Source: Hydrogenovibrio sp. 3SP14C1 (lineage in GTDB: Bacteria > Pseudomonadota > Gammaproteobacteria > Thiomicrospirales > Thiomicrospiraceae). From it: 64,000 nucleotides of DNA. The translations under genes and the position numbers were made by a program. Positions 27,884 through 37,155 of the stretch are shown here, piece after piece. Location of the stretch: NCBI RefSeq assembly GCF_029625905.1, contig NZ_JARTLM010000001.1, positions 1 through 64,000 of the forward strand. The letters run 5' to 3'. The notes under the pieces are model-generated. The model saw only the letters and a program-made list of their open reading frames with translations, made no database searches and was not told where the DNA came from. The first letter of the stretch is position 1. Every line of letters begins with the position of its first letter.

Positions 27884-29654
27884 TATTCAAAAACTGCCAG
27901 GCCTGGCGGTTTTTAACGCTATTTTATTTGCTTTTTTTTATTGCCTATTTCCGCTTACCGTCTCTGCCCAACCTGATTTTTCTTCCAAAAATGCGTTAAA
28001 TCAACACCCCTCACCTTATTTAGCAATGCATGGTCAAGATCCTGTAAATTGGCAGCTATGGCAACCTTCTGTACTCAAAACCGCCCAACAAACCAATCAG
28101 TTAATCTTTCTTTCCAGTGGCTATTTTTCCTGTCATTGGTGCCATGTCATGCAACAGGAAAATTACCAAGACCCAACCATTGCTGCCTACCTGAATCAAC
28201 ATTTCATCTCTGTCAAAATAGACCGAGAACTATCGCCTGATATTGATCAATACCTCATTCAGTTTGCAAAAAAAGCGGCCGGACATGCCGGCTGGCCACA
28301 ACACGTTATTTTGACTCCGGAAGGCTATCCTTTTTTTGCTTTTGTTTACCAGCCTAAAGCTCAACTTCTGACCACTTTAAAACGTATTGTTGCGCTATGG
28401 AATCAGTCACCTGCGCAAATTAGACAAGCAGCCAAAAAAGCAGTTTCATTACCTAAACCTGTGCAAAAACAGCCATTCAATTTAACACAGACCGCTTTTA
28501 TTCAGCGGTTCAACCAGCAACTTTCCTATCAGGCTGACCAACTCAGTGGGGGCTTAAAAGCCAGTAATAAATTTCCGAATACCGCGATGCTACAAACCAC
28601 CCTTAACCAAGCAAGCCGTCCAGAGATTATCTCTGACTGGCTTTTGTTAACCTTGGATCAAATGCAATCCGAACATTTATTTGACCATGTAAATGGCGGC
28701 TTTTATCGTTATACCGTAGATCCGGAATGGCAGACCCCTCATTTTGAAAAAATGCTTTACACTCAAGCTTTATTGGCTAAGTTGTACTATCAAGCGGGTA
28801 ATGAATGGCATAGAAATGATTATATCGAGACGGCAAGACAAACCCTGAAATATGCTGAAACCCATCTATGGAATCCAAAAACACAGTTATTTAGGGGCAG
28901 CCAGTCTGCCATTGATAAAAATCATATAGAGGGCGGTGACTATCTATGGACACAAAAAGCGCTCAAAGATCAGCTTGCCCCGAAAGAATATCAGGGTGTT
29001 AAAAAAGAATGGCAACTCGACAAACCTGCGCCTTATGATGCGGGCTGGCATCCTAAGCCCACTCAGCAATTTTGGCAGAGCATTCAAACAAAGCTGAAAG
29101 TCAGTCCAGACACCATTCCAACCGATACCAAAAGCATTCTCGGCTGGAATGGCTTAATGTTATCGGCCTACGCAGCTGCTTATCAATTTGATCCGGCACA
29201 CTTAAAAGAGATTCAAAGAAAAGCGCAATCGTTGTCGCAGCGGCTCATCAGCGCATTTCAAACCAACCCGCCTCGTGCTTTTTCACTTAATAACCAGCCA
29301 ATGGGTGAAGCCAATATTCAAGACTATGCTTTTGTCATCCAAGGACTGAAAGACTGGCAGAAACAGACAAAAGACAAGACTTTGCAAAAAAACATTCAGA
29401 GACTGCAGCAACAAGCGAAAAGCAAATTTTTAAGCCCGCAAGGCTGGCATTATAGTGATGCACCGACATTGCCAGGGCAACAGGGAATGTGGGCCATGGA
29501 AGACGATGCCCTTCCCAGCCCCACAGCGATTTTAGATTGCGGAAACTCAACACATCTGGCACACTCTCAAGACGAATTGCAACGCTATCCTTTAGCGTAT
29601 GCCAGCTATGCCGCTGCATGGGATTGTTTTCATTCAACAGAAAAGGTCGATTGA
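27816..29654 (+). CDS. Secreted DUF255 thioredoxin-domain protein (YyaL-like)
   Basis: A protein of 612 residues from the ATG at 27816 (619 from 27795). It has a basic N-terminus, a hydrophobic signal segment (FNAILFAFFYCLFPLTVSA, likely cleaved before QPDFSS), and a thioredoxin-like DUF255 domain. That domain contains SPYLAMHGQDPVNW and the redox-type motif CHWC. A six-hairpin-like C-terminal domain follows. Family members are poorly characterised. Both candidate ATGs lie inside tatC in another frame. No ATG, GTG or TTG in frame follows the tatC hairpin before the signal segment, so the start must overlap tatC or be non-standard. Confidence 0.8.
   Translation: MTNLLPTQLKTNRQTPLRNRINNIQKLPGLAVFNAILFAFFYCLFPLTVSAQPDFSSKNALNQHPSPYLAMHGQDPVNWQLWQPSVLKTAQQTNQLIFLSSGYFSCHWCHVMQQENYQDPTIAAYLNQHFISVKIDRELSPDIDQYLIQFAKKAAGHAGWPQHVILTPEGYPFFAFVYQPKAQLLTTLKRIVALWNQSPAQIRQAAKKAVSLPKPVQKQPFNLTQTAFIQRFNQQLSYQADQLSGGLKASNKFPNTAMLQTTLNQASRPEIISDWLLLTLDQMQSEHLFDHVNGGFYRYTVDPEWQTPHFEKMLYTQALLAKLYYQAGNEWHRNDYIETARQTLKYAETHLWNPKTQLFRGSQSAIDKNHIEGGDYLWTQKALKDQLAPKEYQGVKKEWQLDKPAPYDAGWHPKPTQQFWQSIQTKLKVSPDTIPTDTKSILGWNGLMLSAYAAAYQFDPAHLKEIQRKAQSLSQRLISAFQTNPPRAFSLNNQPMGEANIQDYAFVIQGLKDWQKQTKDKTLQKNIQRLQQQAKSKFLSPQGWHYSDAPTLPGQQGMWAMEDDALPSPTAILDCGNSTHLAHSQDELQRYPLAYASYAAAWDCFHSTEKVD
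27889..27914 (+). terminator. Hairpin after tatC with CCAGGCCTGG apex
   Basis: AAAAACTGCCA-GGCC-TGGCGGTTTTT with one G-T pair, 5 bp after the tatC stop, has full terminator form. However, the next gene has no start codon of a usual kind downstream of it, so this hairpin appears to lie inside that gene's reading frame (reads LPGLAVF). Confidence 0.75.
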
Positions 29655-29657
29655 ATA

Positions 29658-30344
29658 ATGGGGTTATTAATCATTGGGTTTATCGTTTTATTTGCGATCA
29701 CCTCTTTACCCAATTTATGGACGAATCATATCCTCAAAAAATACAGTCGTCCGCACCCTGATATTCCTGGCACAGGTGCTCAATTTGCAGAACATTTAAT
29801 TAACAAATATGAATTGCCGATTACTTTGGAGGAAACGCCTTCAGGCGACCATTACGACCCCATTGAAAAGGTGGTGCGTATTTCCGCTGAAAATTATCAC
29901 TCCAACTCCTTGACCGCCATCACCACCGTTGCCCATGAAATTGGACATGCCTTGCAAGATAAAACAGGATACGACCCCTTAAGACAAAGAACCGTTATGA
30001 TCGAACGCTCGCAATGGATGCAAAAATTCAGCGGAATTGCGTTAATGATCACGCCCGTTTTAATCCCTTTACTCCATACCCCGATGATTGGATTGGTGAC
30101 CTTTGCTGCAGGTTTTATCGCGATGGGAGTTCCCGTCATGATTCATTTATCAAGCTTGCCCGTTGAGTTCGATGCCAGCTATAAGCGTGCGCTCCCCCTT
30201 TTAAAAGAAGGCAATTATCTTTCGAACAATGATCTTAAGAAAGCGCATAAAATTTTACGAGCCTGTGCCATGACCTATGTTGCAGCATCGTTATCCAGTT
30301 TGTTTAATTTATGGAAATGGATTCGAGCCATTAAAGGCCGTTAA
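29658..30344 (+). CDS. Membrane zinc metallopeptidase, YugP-like
   Basis: A 228-residue membrane protein with an N-terminal span, the zinc-protease motif HEIGH at 93-97, two further hydrophobic spans (about residues 118-160) and the downstream glutamate in LPVEFDASYKRAL. This matches the YugP-type neutral zinc metallopeptidase family of unknown substrate. It starts 3 bp after the DUF255 gene and overlaps the convergent comF stop by 4 bp. Function in membrane protein quality control would be a guess. Confidence 0.87.
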   Translation: MGLLIIGFIVLFAITSLPNLWTNHILKKYSRPHPDIPGTGAQFAEHLINKYELPITLEETPSGDHYDPIEKVVRISAENYHSNSLTAITTVAHEIGHALQDKTGYDPLRQRTVMIERSQWMQKFSGIALMITPVLIPLLHTPMIGLVTFAAGFIAMGVPVMIHLSSLPVEFDASYKRALPLLKEGNYLSNNDLKKAHKILRACAMTYVAASLSSLFNLWKWIRAIKGR

Positions 30345-31039
30345 ATCATTTTACTAGTGGCTTTGGCAACGACCCAAGCTTGAATTTTCAAGTGTGGATA
30401 AGCTCGTTTTAAAGTTAAGGCCAGCTGATTAAGTGTCGCGCCAGTGGTCATCACATCATCTAATAAAGCCACTTCCTTAACCTTTGCCAGTTCATCAAAC
30501 GAACGCTGGTTCAATGAAAAAGCGCCCTTCACATTTTGCTGTCTCGCCTGCGCATTCAACATCGCTTGGGAGGACGTTGCTTTCAGTCGATGTACCACGG
30601 TCGGTAAAACCGGAATCCCTGTCATTTTTGAAACCTGTTTGGCCAATTCCAACGACTGATTAAACCCCCGCTCCAATAAACGAGAGGCGTGTAACGGTAC
30701 GGGAATAATGGCCTCAACCGTATCAATCTCCAGGTTATCGACCCACAACTCAGCCAATAATCGACTGACATAAAGTTGTTGTTGAAATTTTAGCGCATGG
30801 ATTAAATCCTGCGCCACACTCTCATAATAAAATGCCGCCTGAGTTCGGTAAAAAGCCGGTGGATTGACCAAGCAACTACCGCAGACTTGTGCCACCGGCA
30901 TCTTTTCCGCACAAACAGGACAGCACTGGGCAGGCCGGGTCATTTTTTGCAGCAACTCCGGAGCCAAATCCACCGATTGACCTTTTTGGTCGGTTAACGT
31001 GCAGACCGGTGGAAACAACCACTTTTCAAATCGGTTCAT
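30341..31039 (-). CDS. comF: ComF/GntX family phosphoribosyltransferase-like protein
   Basis: A 232-residue protein with an N-terminal zinc-ribbon-like set (CCPVC at 39-43 and CGSC at 53-56) and a type I phosphoribosyltransferase domain ending in the PRPP loop LLDDVMTTGAT. ComF proteins are needed for DNA uptake during natural transformation in several bacteria; E. coli GntX/YhgH is a relative linked to DNA use as a nutrient. It is next to bioB, a frequent arrangement in gammaproteobacteria. Whether this organism is competent cannot be told from the window. Confidence 0.88.
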   Translation of the reverse strand: MNRFEKWLFPPVCTLTDQKGQSVDLAPELLQKMTRPAQCCPVCAEKMPVAQVCGSCLVNPPAFYRTQAAFYYESVAQDLIHALKFQQQLYVSRLLAELWVDNLEIDTVEAIIPVPLHASRLLERGFNQSLELAKQVSKMTGIPVLPTVVHRLKATSSQAMLNAQARQQNVKGAFSLNQRSFDELAKVKEVALLDDVMTTGATLNQLALTLKRAYPHLKIQAWVVAKATSKMI

Positions 31040-31071
31040 ATTTCTTAAGATAGTTCACTGGCTAAATAAGC

Positions 31072-31077
31072 TATAAT
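31072..31077 (+). promoter_or_regulatory. bioB -10 element
   Basis: A perfect TATAAT 33 bp before the bioB ATG, with no good -35 at 16-18 bp. No BirA-type operator (GTTAAC-rich dyad) is visible in the 70-bp comF-bioB gap. Confidence 0.4.
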
Positions 31078-31109
31078 AACGTAACGAAATGCAATAATGG
31101 AAAGAAGAT

Positions 31110-32126
31110 ATGGCACTGGGTGACGTACGCAACGATTGGACTCTCGAAGAGATTAAAGACATTATGAATCAACCGTTTAACGACTTGATGTTTCAAGCAC
31201 AAACGGTTCATCGTCAACATTTTAATCCCAATGAAGTCCAAACCAGCACTTTGGTTAACATTAAATCCGGCGGCTGTGCAGAAGACTGCGCTTATTGTTC
31301 TCAAAGTGCTCGCAACCAGACAGAAATTGAAAAAGAACAGATGATGGAAGTGCAAGAAGTCATCGAACAAGCGATGGCAGCCAAAGAAAAAGGCGCCACT
31401 CGTCTGTGTATGGGGGCCGCTTGGCGAAACCCAACTAAAAAAGATTTTCCGCGTGTATTGGAAATGGTACGCGTTGTTAAAGATTTGGGGCTGGAAACCT
31501 GCCTGACCCTCGGCATGCTGAATGACGACCAGGTCAAGCAATTGAAAGATGCGGGGCTAGATTACTATAACCACAACCTGGATACGTCAGAAGCTTTCTA
31601 CCCAAAAATCATTACCACTCGAAGCTACCAAGACCGTCTGAATACGATTGATAAAGTGCAAGAAGCGGGTATCAACGTCTGTTCTGGTGGTATTATCGGC
31701 ATGGGCGAACAACACAAAGACCGTGCCGAACTGATTCGCACGTTCGGAACCATGCGCCATCATCCCAACTCGGTTCCGATTAACTTATTGGTGCCAGTTG
31801 AAGGGACGCCTTTAGCGCATATGAAAGACAAAACCGATTCTTTCGAGTTTATCCGAGTCATTGCGACAGCACGCATCGTGATGCCACAAACCTATGTCCG
31901 CTTGTCTGCTGGACGAATGGAATTGACCGATGAAGCGCAAGCGTTGTGCTTTCTGGCAGGTGCCAACTCGATCTTCTATGGTGACAAGCTGTTGACCACT
32001 GAGAACCCTGAAGCAGACCATGATGAGCAGTTATTCGCTAAGTTAGGGATTCAAATGCAGCAAAATGCTAAAGTCGAAGCCGCTGCAAAGAAACTCGCTG
32101 AACAAACCACTGAACTCACCGCTTAA
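31110..32126 (+). CDS. bioB: Biotin synthase
   Basis: A radical SAM enzyme that inserts sulfur into dethiobiotin to make biotin. The 338-residue protein has the 4Fe-4S/SAM cysteines C56, C60 and C63 in CAEDCAYC, followed by the segment [14 protein letters not shown] and the later RLSAGRMEL containing the arginine that binds the 2Fe-2S cluster. It heads a plus-strand operon bioB-F-H-C. Confidence 0.97.
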   Translation: MALGDVRNDWTLEEIKDIMNQPFNDLMFQAQTVHRQHFNPNEVQTSTLVNIKSGGCAEDCAYCSQSARNQTEIEKEQMMEVQEVIEQAMAAKEKGATRLCMGAAWRNPTKKDFPRVLEMVRVVKDLGLETCLTLGMLNDDQVKQLKDAGLDYYNHNLDTSEAFYPKIITTRSYQDRLNTIDKVQEAGINVCSGGIIGMGEQHKDRAELIRTFGTMRHHPNSVPINLLVPVEGTPLAHMKDKTDSFEFIRVIATARIVMPQTYVRLSAGRMELTDEAQALCFLAGANSIFYGDKLLTTENPEADHDEQLFAKLGIQMQQNAKVEAAAKKLAEQTTELTA

Positions 32127-32147
32127 TCGAGCGTATAGTCTTTTTAT

Positions 32148-33341
32148 ATGGCGATTGAGTCTATCGAAAACCGTTTTGCCCCCATTTTAGCAAAGCGGGA
32201 AGCTGAATCCCTCTATCGCCGCCGACCATTGGTTACCTCACCGCAAACTGCAGAAATGCAAATCAATGGCTTACAGGTCATTAACTTTTCCTCTAACGAT
32301 TATCTGGGCTTAGCCAATCATCCAGCACTCAAACACAGCTGTGAGACGATACAAGACCTCAGTTATGGATCTGGGGCGGCGCATTTAGTGACTGGGCACC
32401 ATTTGGAGCACCACCTGCTGGAAGATGAACTGGCCGACTGGTTAGGTTGTGAACGTGCGTTACTGTTTTCAACTGGTTATATGGCCAATTTAGCGATCCA
32501 ACAAACGCTTATGCAAAAGGGAGACTGGATTCTTGCCGACAAACTGAACCACGCCTCTCTGGTTGATGGCGCCCGCTACTCTGAAGCCGACCTTAAACGC
32601 TACCCACATTTAGACATGACCGCATTGGAAAAACGCTTACAAAAAGCACAACAGGAAAACCGTCAATGTTTGATTGTGACCGATGGCGTGTTCAGTATGG
32701 ATGGAGATTGTGCCCCTTTACAAACCATTCAAGCATTAGCCAAAACCTACCAGGCCTGGCTGTTTTTGGATGATGCCCATGGTTTTGGTCCTTTGGGAGA
32801 ACAAGGTAAAGGGACACTCGCTCACTTCAACTTAACGCCAGATGAAAACACCATTATCATGGGGACGCTCGGCAAAGCCTTTGGTGCCTCAGGTGCTTTT
32901 GTCGCAGGCAGTGAGGTTCTCATCGAAACCTTGATTCAAATGGCACGTCCATACATTTATACCACGGCCATGCCCCCTATCAATGCCAGAGTCGCTCGGA
33001 CTGCTCTAAAACAGGTTCAACAAGCCGATGCCGAACGCGAACAGTTAAGACGTAATATCCAACAATTTCAAACGGGCGCAACCCAGCTTGGCTTAACCCT
33101 GTGGCCGTCAGACAGTGCCATCCAGCCGATTATGTTAGGTAGCAGCGAACAAGCCGTTCTCTGGTCCGACTTTTTAAAAAAACAAGGCCTGTGGGTGACT
33201 GCAATTCGCCCGCCAACCGTTCCGAAAAACACCGCCAGACTTCGTGTCACGCTGTCCGCAGCCCATACCGACGCACACATAAAAAAATTATTACACGCTT
33301 TAGCTCGGTGCCAAGATGATTTTCCTTCATCAAACACGTAA
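32148..33341 (+). CDS. bioF: 8-amino-7-oxononanoate synthase
   Basis: A PLP enzyme that condenses pimeloyl-ACP with alanine, the first committed step of biotin ring assembly. The 397-residue protein has FSSNDYLGLANHP at about 48-59, the cofactor-contacting DDAHGFG at 208-214 and the PLP lysine K243 in GTLGKAFGASGAF. It begins 21 bp after bioB with only a weak ribosome site. The recurrent palindrome lies inside it, coding QAW at residues 202-204. Confidence 0.95.
   Translation: MAIESIENRFAPILAKREAESLYRRRPLVTSPQTAEMQINGLQVINFSSNDYLGLANHPALKHSCETIQDLSYGSGAAHLVTGHHLEHHLLEDELADWLGCERALLFSTGYMANLAIQQTLMQKGDWILADKLNHASLVDGARYSEADLKRYPHLDMTALEKRLQKAQQENRQCLIVTDGVFSMDGDCAPLQTIQALAKTYQAWLFLDDAHGFGPLGEQGKGTLAHFNLTPDENTIIMGTLGKAFGASGAFVAGSEVLIETLIQMARPYIYTTAMPPINARVARTALKQVQQADAEREQLRRNIQQFQTGATQLGLTLWPSDSAIQPIMLGSSEQAVLWSDFLKKQGLWVTAIRPPTVPKNTARLRVTLSAAHTDAHIKKLLHALARCQDDFPSSNT
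32750..32759. repeat. CCAGGCCTGG palindrome inside bioF
   Basis: This intragenic copy keeps the flank CTGTTTTTGG that is typical of the terminator copies, although it lies in mid-gene. It codes Y-Q-A-W-L and sits just before the conserved DDAHGFG. Confidence 0.95.
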
Positions 33342-33350
33342 AATAGCGCC

Positions 33351-34184
33351 ATGAAAAAAATCACCCTGCATACTGACATTTTGTCTTACCAAGGCAACCT
33401 TCCACCTGAACAAGTCGAAAACTTGACCCTGATTCACGGCTGGGCGGCAGAAAATTCAATCTGGGATGATTGGGCAAAGGAAACGCTTTGCCCTTATTAC
33501 GAAGTCATTCTAATTGAGTTACCTGGCTTCGGCAGCAGCCCCCACTTTGAAGAGTTGACCCAAGAAGCGCTCAATCCAGCTTGGCTTGATGCCTTAGCTG
33601 CTCAATTGCCTGCACAAACCCATTTGTTAGGCTGGTCATTAGGGGGGTTGCTCGCTCAACAACTGGCCGAGCAATTTCCTGAAAAAATCAAAACATTAAC
33701 CTGTCTCGCCTCAACCCCTCGGTTTGTGCAAAATGATGGGTGGAAATGGGCTGTCAGTCCGCCATTGCTAGCGGATTTCATCAAAGCAATGGGCGTTGAA
33801 TATGGCGGGGTACTAAAACAATTCTGGCGATTGCAATTACAAGGATCCGAGAATGCGCGTCCTTTAATGAAAAAACTCACGCAACACATGAGCCACCGAA
33901 GTTTGCCGCATTATTCAGGATTATTACAAGGTCTATATCTACTGCGCGATATTGATAACCGAGATTTACTGCTACAGTTGCAACAGCCGACTTTATGGTT
34001 ACTGGGTGAACATGACCCTTTAATTCCTCAGCAATTAATAGAAGACCTTGCTAAGCTTCAACCTGATGGCCAAACCAGTATTGTTTCTGGTGCGAGTCAT
34101 ATGCCATTTTTTTCACATCCAACTGAAACAGCACAACAACTGATCCAATTCCTTCAAGCGCACCCTTACAAAGCGACCTCTTAA
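33351..34184 (+). CDS. bioH: Pimeloyl-ACP methyl ester esterase
   Basis: An alpha/beta hydrolase that removes the methyl group from pimeloyl-ACP methyl ester, ending the BioC-BioH route to pimelate. The 277-residue protein has the oxyanion-hole HGWAAENSIW, the nucleophile S96 in GWSLGG, and the acid and histidine in GEHDPLIP and GASHMPFFSHP. It starts 9 bp after bioF, and bioC follows after 3 bp. Confidence 0.94.
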   Translation: MKKITLHTDILSYQGNLPPEQVENLTLIHGWAAENSIWDDWAKETLCPYYEVILIELPGFGSSPHFEELTQEALNPAWLDALAAQLPAQTHLLGWSLGGLLAQQLAEQFPEKIKTLTCLASTPRFVQNDGWKWAVSPPLLADFIKAMGVEYGGVLKQFWRLQLQGSENARPLMKKLTQHMSHRSLPHYSGLLQGLYLLRDIDNRDLLLQLQQPTLWLLGEHDPLIPQQLIEDLAKLQPDGQTSIVSGASHMPFFSHPTETAQQLIQFLQAHPYKATS

Positions 34185-34187
34185 GAT

Positions 34188-35117
34188 ATGCAAAAATTTA
34201 GCCGACCTCATATTCAAAAACATTTCGACCATGCGGCCGTCAGTTACGACGAAGCCGCCGTTTTACAGAAACAAGTCGCAGAACATGTGGATGAACGGTT
34301 AGATTTAGTCATCATTGAACCGAAAACCATTTTAGATGTCGGAGCAGGTACAGGCATCCTAACCAGTCAACTGGTACAGCGTTACCCCAAAGCCAAGGTG
34401 ATTGGGCTCGACCTGTCTCATAATATGCTTGAAAAAGCTTACTCAAACCTGAGTCCAACTATCTGGAAAGGGCTCCCTCAATTTTTATCAAAGGTACTTG
34501 GTTTGACGACCCCTCGAGCTCAGCTCATCAACGCGGATGCGAATAATATTCCGCTCGCTGATGACTCTGTCGACTTAATTGTGACTAATTTGATGTTGCA
34601 ATGGTGCGATGATTTAGATGCCGTATTTCAAGAATTCCGTCGAGTGTTAAAACCAGAAGGTTTATTAATGCTGACCACTTTTGGGCCGGACACTTTGAAA
34701 GAGTTGCGCCAGGCCTGGTCAGAAGTGGATGGGCAGGAACACGTTAATACCTTTATTGATATGCATGATATTGGCGATGCCTTGATTCGAAATGGATTTG
34801 GTCAACCGGTGATGGATGTGGAGCACTTTACACTCACTTACCAAAAACCCATCGGGGTTCTGAAAGATTTAAAAGCGATTGGCGCAACCAATGCCAGCAC
34901 AGACCGACAGCATGGTCTAATGGGAAAACAACGCTTTACTCAAATGCTGGAAGCCTATGATAGGCAACGGCAAAATGGATTGATTCCCGCAACCTATGAA
35001 GTCATTCACGGTCATGCATGGGCAGCACCTGAAGTGGTTAAAGGACCAAGCCGAAACCGCGATGGGTTAGTAGAAATCAGCCTAGATGAGTTCGCGAAGC
35101 AAACAAAATCACTTTAA
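34188..35117 (+). CDS. bioC: Malonyl-ACP O-methyltransferase
   Basis: Methylates malonyl-ACP so that fatty-acid synthase can build the pimeloyl chain. The 309-residue protein opens with the BioC-type RPHIQKHFDHAAVSYDEAA and has the SAM-binding motif ILDVGAGTGILT and NLMLQWCDD. It is longer than E. coli BioC (about 250) because of insertions before and after the acidic motif IV region. It closes bioBFHC; bioA and bioD are not in the window. It ends 3 bp from the convergent LPP20 gene. Confidence 0.93.
   Translation: MQKFSRPHIQKHFDHAAVSYDEAAVLQKQVAEHVDERLDLVIIEPKTILDVGAGTGILTSQLVQRYPKAKVIGLDLSHNMLEKAYSNLSPTIWKGLPQFLSKVLGLTTPRAQLINADANNIPLADDSVDLIVTNLMLQWCDDLDAVFQEFRRVLKPEGLLMLTTFGPDTLKELRQAWSEVDGQEHVNTFIDMHDIGDALIRNGFGQPVMDVEHFTLTYQKPIGVLKDLKAIGATNASTDRQHGLMGKQRFTQMLEAYDRQRQNGLIPATYEVIHGHAWAAPEVVKGPSRNRDGLVEISLDEFAKQTKSL
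34709..34718. repeat. CCAGGCCTGG palindrome inside bioC
   Basis: Exact copy within the gene, coding R-Q-A-W-S, without a flanking T-run. Same frame and same tripeptide as in bioF and in the TIGR03545 gene. Confidence 0.95.
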
Positions 35118-35120
35118 CGT

Positions 35121-36125
35121 TTAAAGCAGCTTTAATCCGATTAGCTGGTTCAACCCTTGTTGATCCAGCTGTTTTTGTAACTTTCTGGCAACCTGGTTTA
35201 ACGCTTGATCTAAACTTTTAACCGCTTGTCCTTTTAAATGAATTTGATTGCCACCAACAGATACGCTCTGGCTCAACACTTCAATATCTAAGACCACTCG
35301 TGCAATATAAAACCCATAGGCTTTAGATTGATTTAGGTTCGTGCTTAAACGGATAACGGATGCCTGATTCGATTCTGTTAAATGCCTCACTTGAAACCCT
35401 TCTTGACTCAATGCATGTTGAATTAAGGCTTCCCATTTCTGGCTCTGACGATCCGTTTCAATAACCCATTGAATTTGAGATTTTAATTCAACTGACCGGC
35501 GCTGATAATGTGTTAAAAATTCACGATAGGGCTGAGTTGAAAAGGCCGGATTTAAGGTTTCTAAAAGCCGAATCGTCTGCTCAAATTTCTTTAATGAATC
35601 CAAACTTTTTTTATAAAACAGATACTGTATTAATACACTACTGCCGGAGTGAGTCTGTTCAGCGGTCTGCAATAAAGACATTTGCTGTTGTACTTGAGCA
35701 TTTAAATCATCAAACAGCGTCATCCGGTTCACTTCTACCAGCGCCACATACTTACCATAAGCCAGTTGTTCAACTTCAATCACCTGATAGTCTTGGATTG
35801 CAATCTCTGAAACCCGAGAACGAAGCTGTTTTTGTGTGGTGCGGTCAACGAGAGTATAAGTCGACTCTTTAACGTTCAATTGGGTTTCAAAGTTGGAGGC
35901 TACATGAATAGTCAGTTGAGAGGCCATATCCACCAAAGCAGCATGAATCGCTGCCTTTCGCGAATCACCTTCTCCAGCCCCATATAGTGCGCGGCCAGAA
36001 TCATCACTCGGTAAGGTTAAAAACCAATCAGGCACTGGCTTTTCAGCAGTCGACAATGGTTTGGTACTTTGAGAGCTACAGGCGCTTAACAGTAACACCA
36101 GCAAGAACATACTCCAGTATTTCAT
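35121..36125 (-). CDS. LPP20-family outer-membrane-type lipoprotein
   Basis: A 334-residue lipoprotein from the ATG at 36123-36125, with signal sequence and lipobox LSAC (lipidated C16). The longer frame to 36218 has no basis. After a short linker it has the LPP20-type domain: VPDWFLTLPSDDSGRALYGAGEG then DSRKAAIHAALVDMASQL. FlgP of vibrios and Campylobacter carries a related domain, but no flagellar gene is in the window. It starts 10 bp after the CsgG-like lipoprotein gene and likely works with it. Function unknown. Confidence 0.82.
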   Translation of the reverse strand: MKYWSMFLLVLLLSACSSQSTKPLSTAEKPVPDWFLTLPSDDSGRALYGAGEGDSRKAAIHAALVDMASQLTIHVASNFETQLNVKESTYTLVDRTTQKQLRSRVSEIAIQDYQVIEVEQLAYGKYVALVEVNRMTLFDDLNAQVQQQMSLLQTAEQTHSGSSVLIQYLFYKKSLDSLKKFEQTIRLLETLNPAFSTQPYREFLTHYQRRSVELKSQIQWVIETDRQSQKWEALIQHALSQEGFQVRHLTESNQASVIRLSTNLNQSKAYGFYIARVVLDIEVLSQSVSVGGNQIHLKGQAVKSLDQALNQVARKLQKQLDQQGLNQLIGLKLL

Positions 36126-36135
36126 CCTGCGCCCT

Positions 36136-37155
36136 TTATTGAGAAATTTGTGATAACGCTTTTTCGCGTTTAAGCATAACTTGATCAATACGAACCACGG
36201 CTTGATTAATCTCATCAACCGGTTCTTGCTGAAGCTGATCGGCCATTAAATAAAGTCGCTTGGCATCTTCCAGTTCACCTTGTGCTTCTTTTACCACCCC
36301 TAGATTATAAGCGGCAACATAAGACTGGTTTTGAGTTGATGTTAATAACGTGCCTAATAAACGCTCTGCTTTATCCAAACGCCCAGCTTCGATATACTCA
36401 ATCGCAACCTCTAATGTTTTTTCCTGTTTAGCGGTATAGTCCAAATCAGGGTCATCCAGTAGCGAGACGCTCAGCGTTGTATAATGTGGGGTCAGTTGGT
36501 ACACAAATTCATTCGCAACCTGATTCGCCAGTCTGCCTAAGCCATCAGACTTGGAAGGTAAGCTGTTACGATCATCTTGACAGTGTTTCCACTGTTGGCT
36601 TTTTGAGAAAGCATCTGCGTAAATAATGTCTGCCTTACTTACGTCGGTCATTTTAATATTGGCACTTAAATCAATGGTTCGGGTAATACAAAACACCCGA
36701 TAGGATCTGATTTCTTTACATTTATCATCCACGCATTGTGTGCGCTTTTCATAATGGCGGTTATCTTTGATGGATGCGGAAACCACTTCACCAGAAATAA
36801 ACGCTTGCGCACCTAGAATCTCTCCGGCCTCAACTAGCTTGGTGTCATTTACAACGCCACTGTATTGCAGCTTTTGTTCATCTAAAATACGCGTTATTTC
36901 ATCACGACTGATCGTTGTAAAGTAGGTCTGTCCATTCAAGGTTTGCTTCGCCAAAAGCGCTTCTATTTTGCCAGACAGTCCAACCGTATCTTCTTTGAAA
37001 TCTGAAACGGCAATTTGCTTCGTCTGGGCAGCACGATCAATCTGCGCTGGCTCCAACACTTGAATTTTGACATTTTTGGAGCAGCCCGTCGCGGCTAGCG
37101 CTATCAAAACAGCCAAGCTTGAAAATACACCTTTTGTCAGAAAGGACATCTTCAT
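36136..37155 (-). CDS. CsgG/LpoB-like lipoprotein with C-terminal TPR-like segment
   Basis: A 339-residue protein with lipobox AATGC (C25), an anticodon-binding-fold region like CsgG/LpoB (IAVSDFKEDTVGLSGKIEALL, then ISRDEITRILDEQ), and a helical tetratricopeptide-like end (VAAYNLGVVKEAQGELEDAK). Four cysteines in the middle (CVDDKC, VFCIT, KHCQDD) may form disulfides. The ATG directly follows the chemoreceptor stop (TAAATG); a second ATG at codon 3 is better spaced from the AGG. Exact role unknown: curli-like export, penicillin-binding-protein activation and envelope scaffolding are all possible. Confidence 0.75.
   Translation of the reverse strand: MKMSFLTKGVFSSLAVLIALAATGCSKNVKIQVLEPAQIDRAAQTKQIAVSDFKEDTVGLSGKIEALLAKQTLNGQTYFTTISRDEITRILDEQKLQYSGVVNDTKLVEAGEILGAQAFISGEVVSASIKDNRHYEKRTQCVDDKCKEIRSYRVFCITRTIDLSANIKMTDVSKADIIYADAFSKSQQWKHCQDDRNSLPSKSDGLGRLANQVANEFVYQLTPHYTTLSVSLLDDPDLDYTAKQEKTLEVAIEYIEAGRLDKAERLLGTLLTSTQNQSYVAAYNLGVVKEAQGELEDAKRLYLMADQLQQEPVDEINQAVVRIDQVMLKREKALSQISQ

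Noticed and set aside
31040-31109. BirA operator upstream of bioB
   Set aside because: No GTTAAC-rich inverted repeat is present in the 70-bp gap.
31071-31541. A 156-codon frame opposite bioB
   Set aside because: Antisense to the radical SAM core; its composition looks like a reverse-frame shadow.
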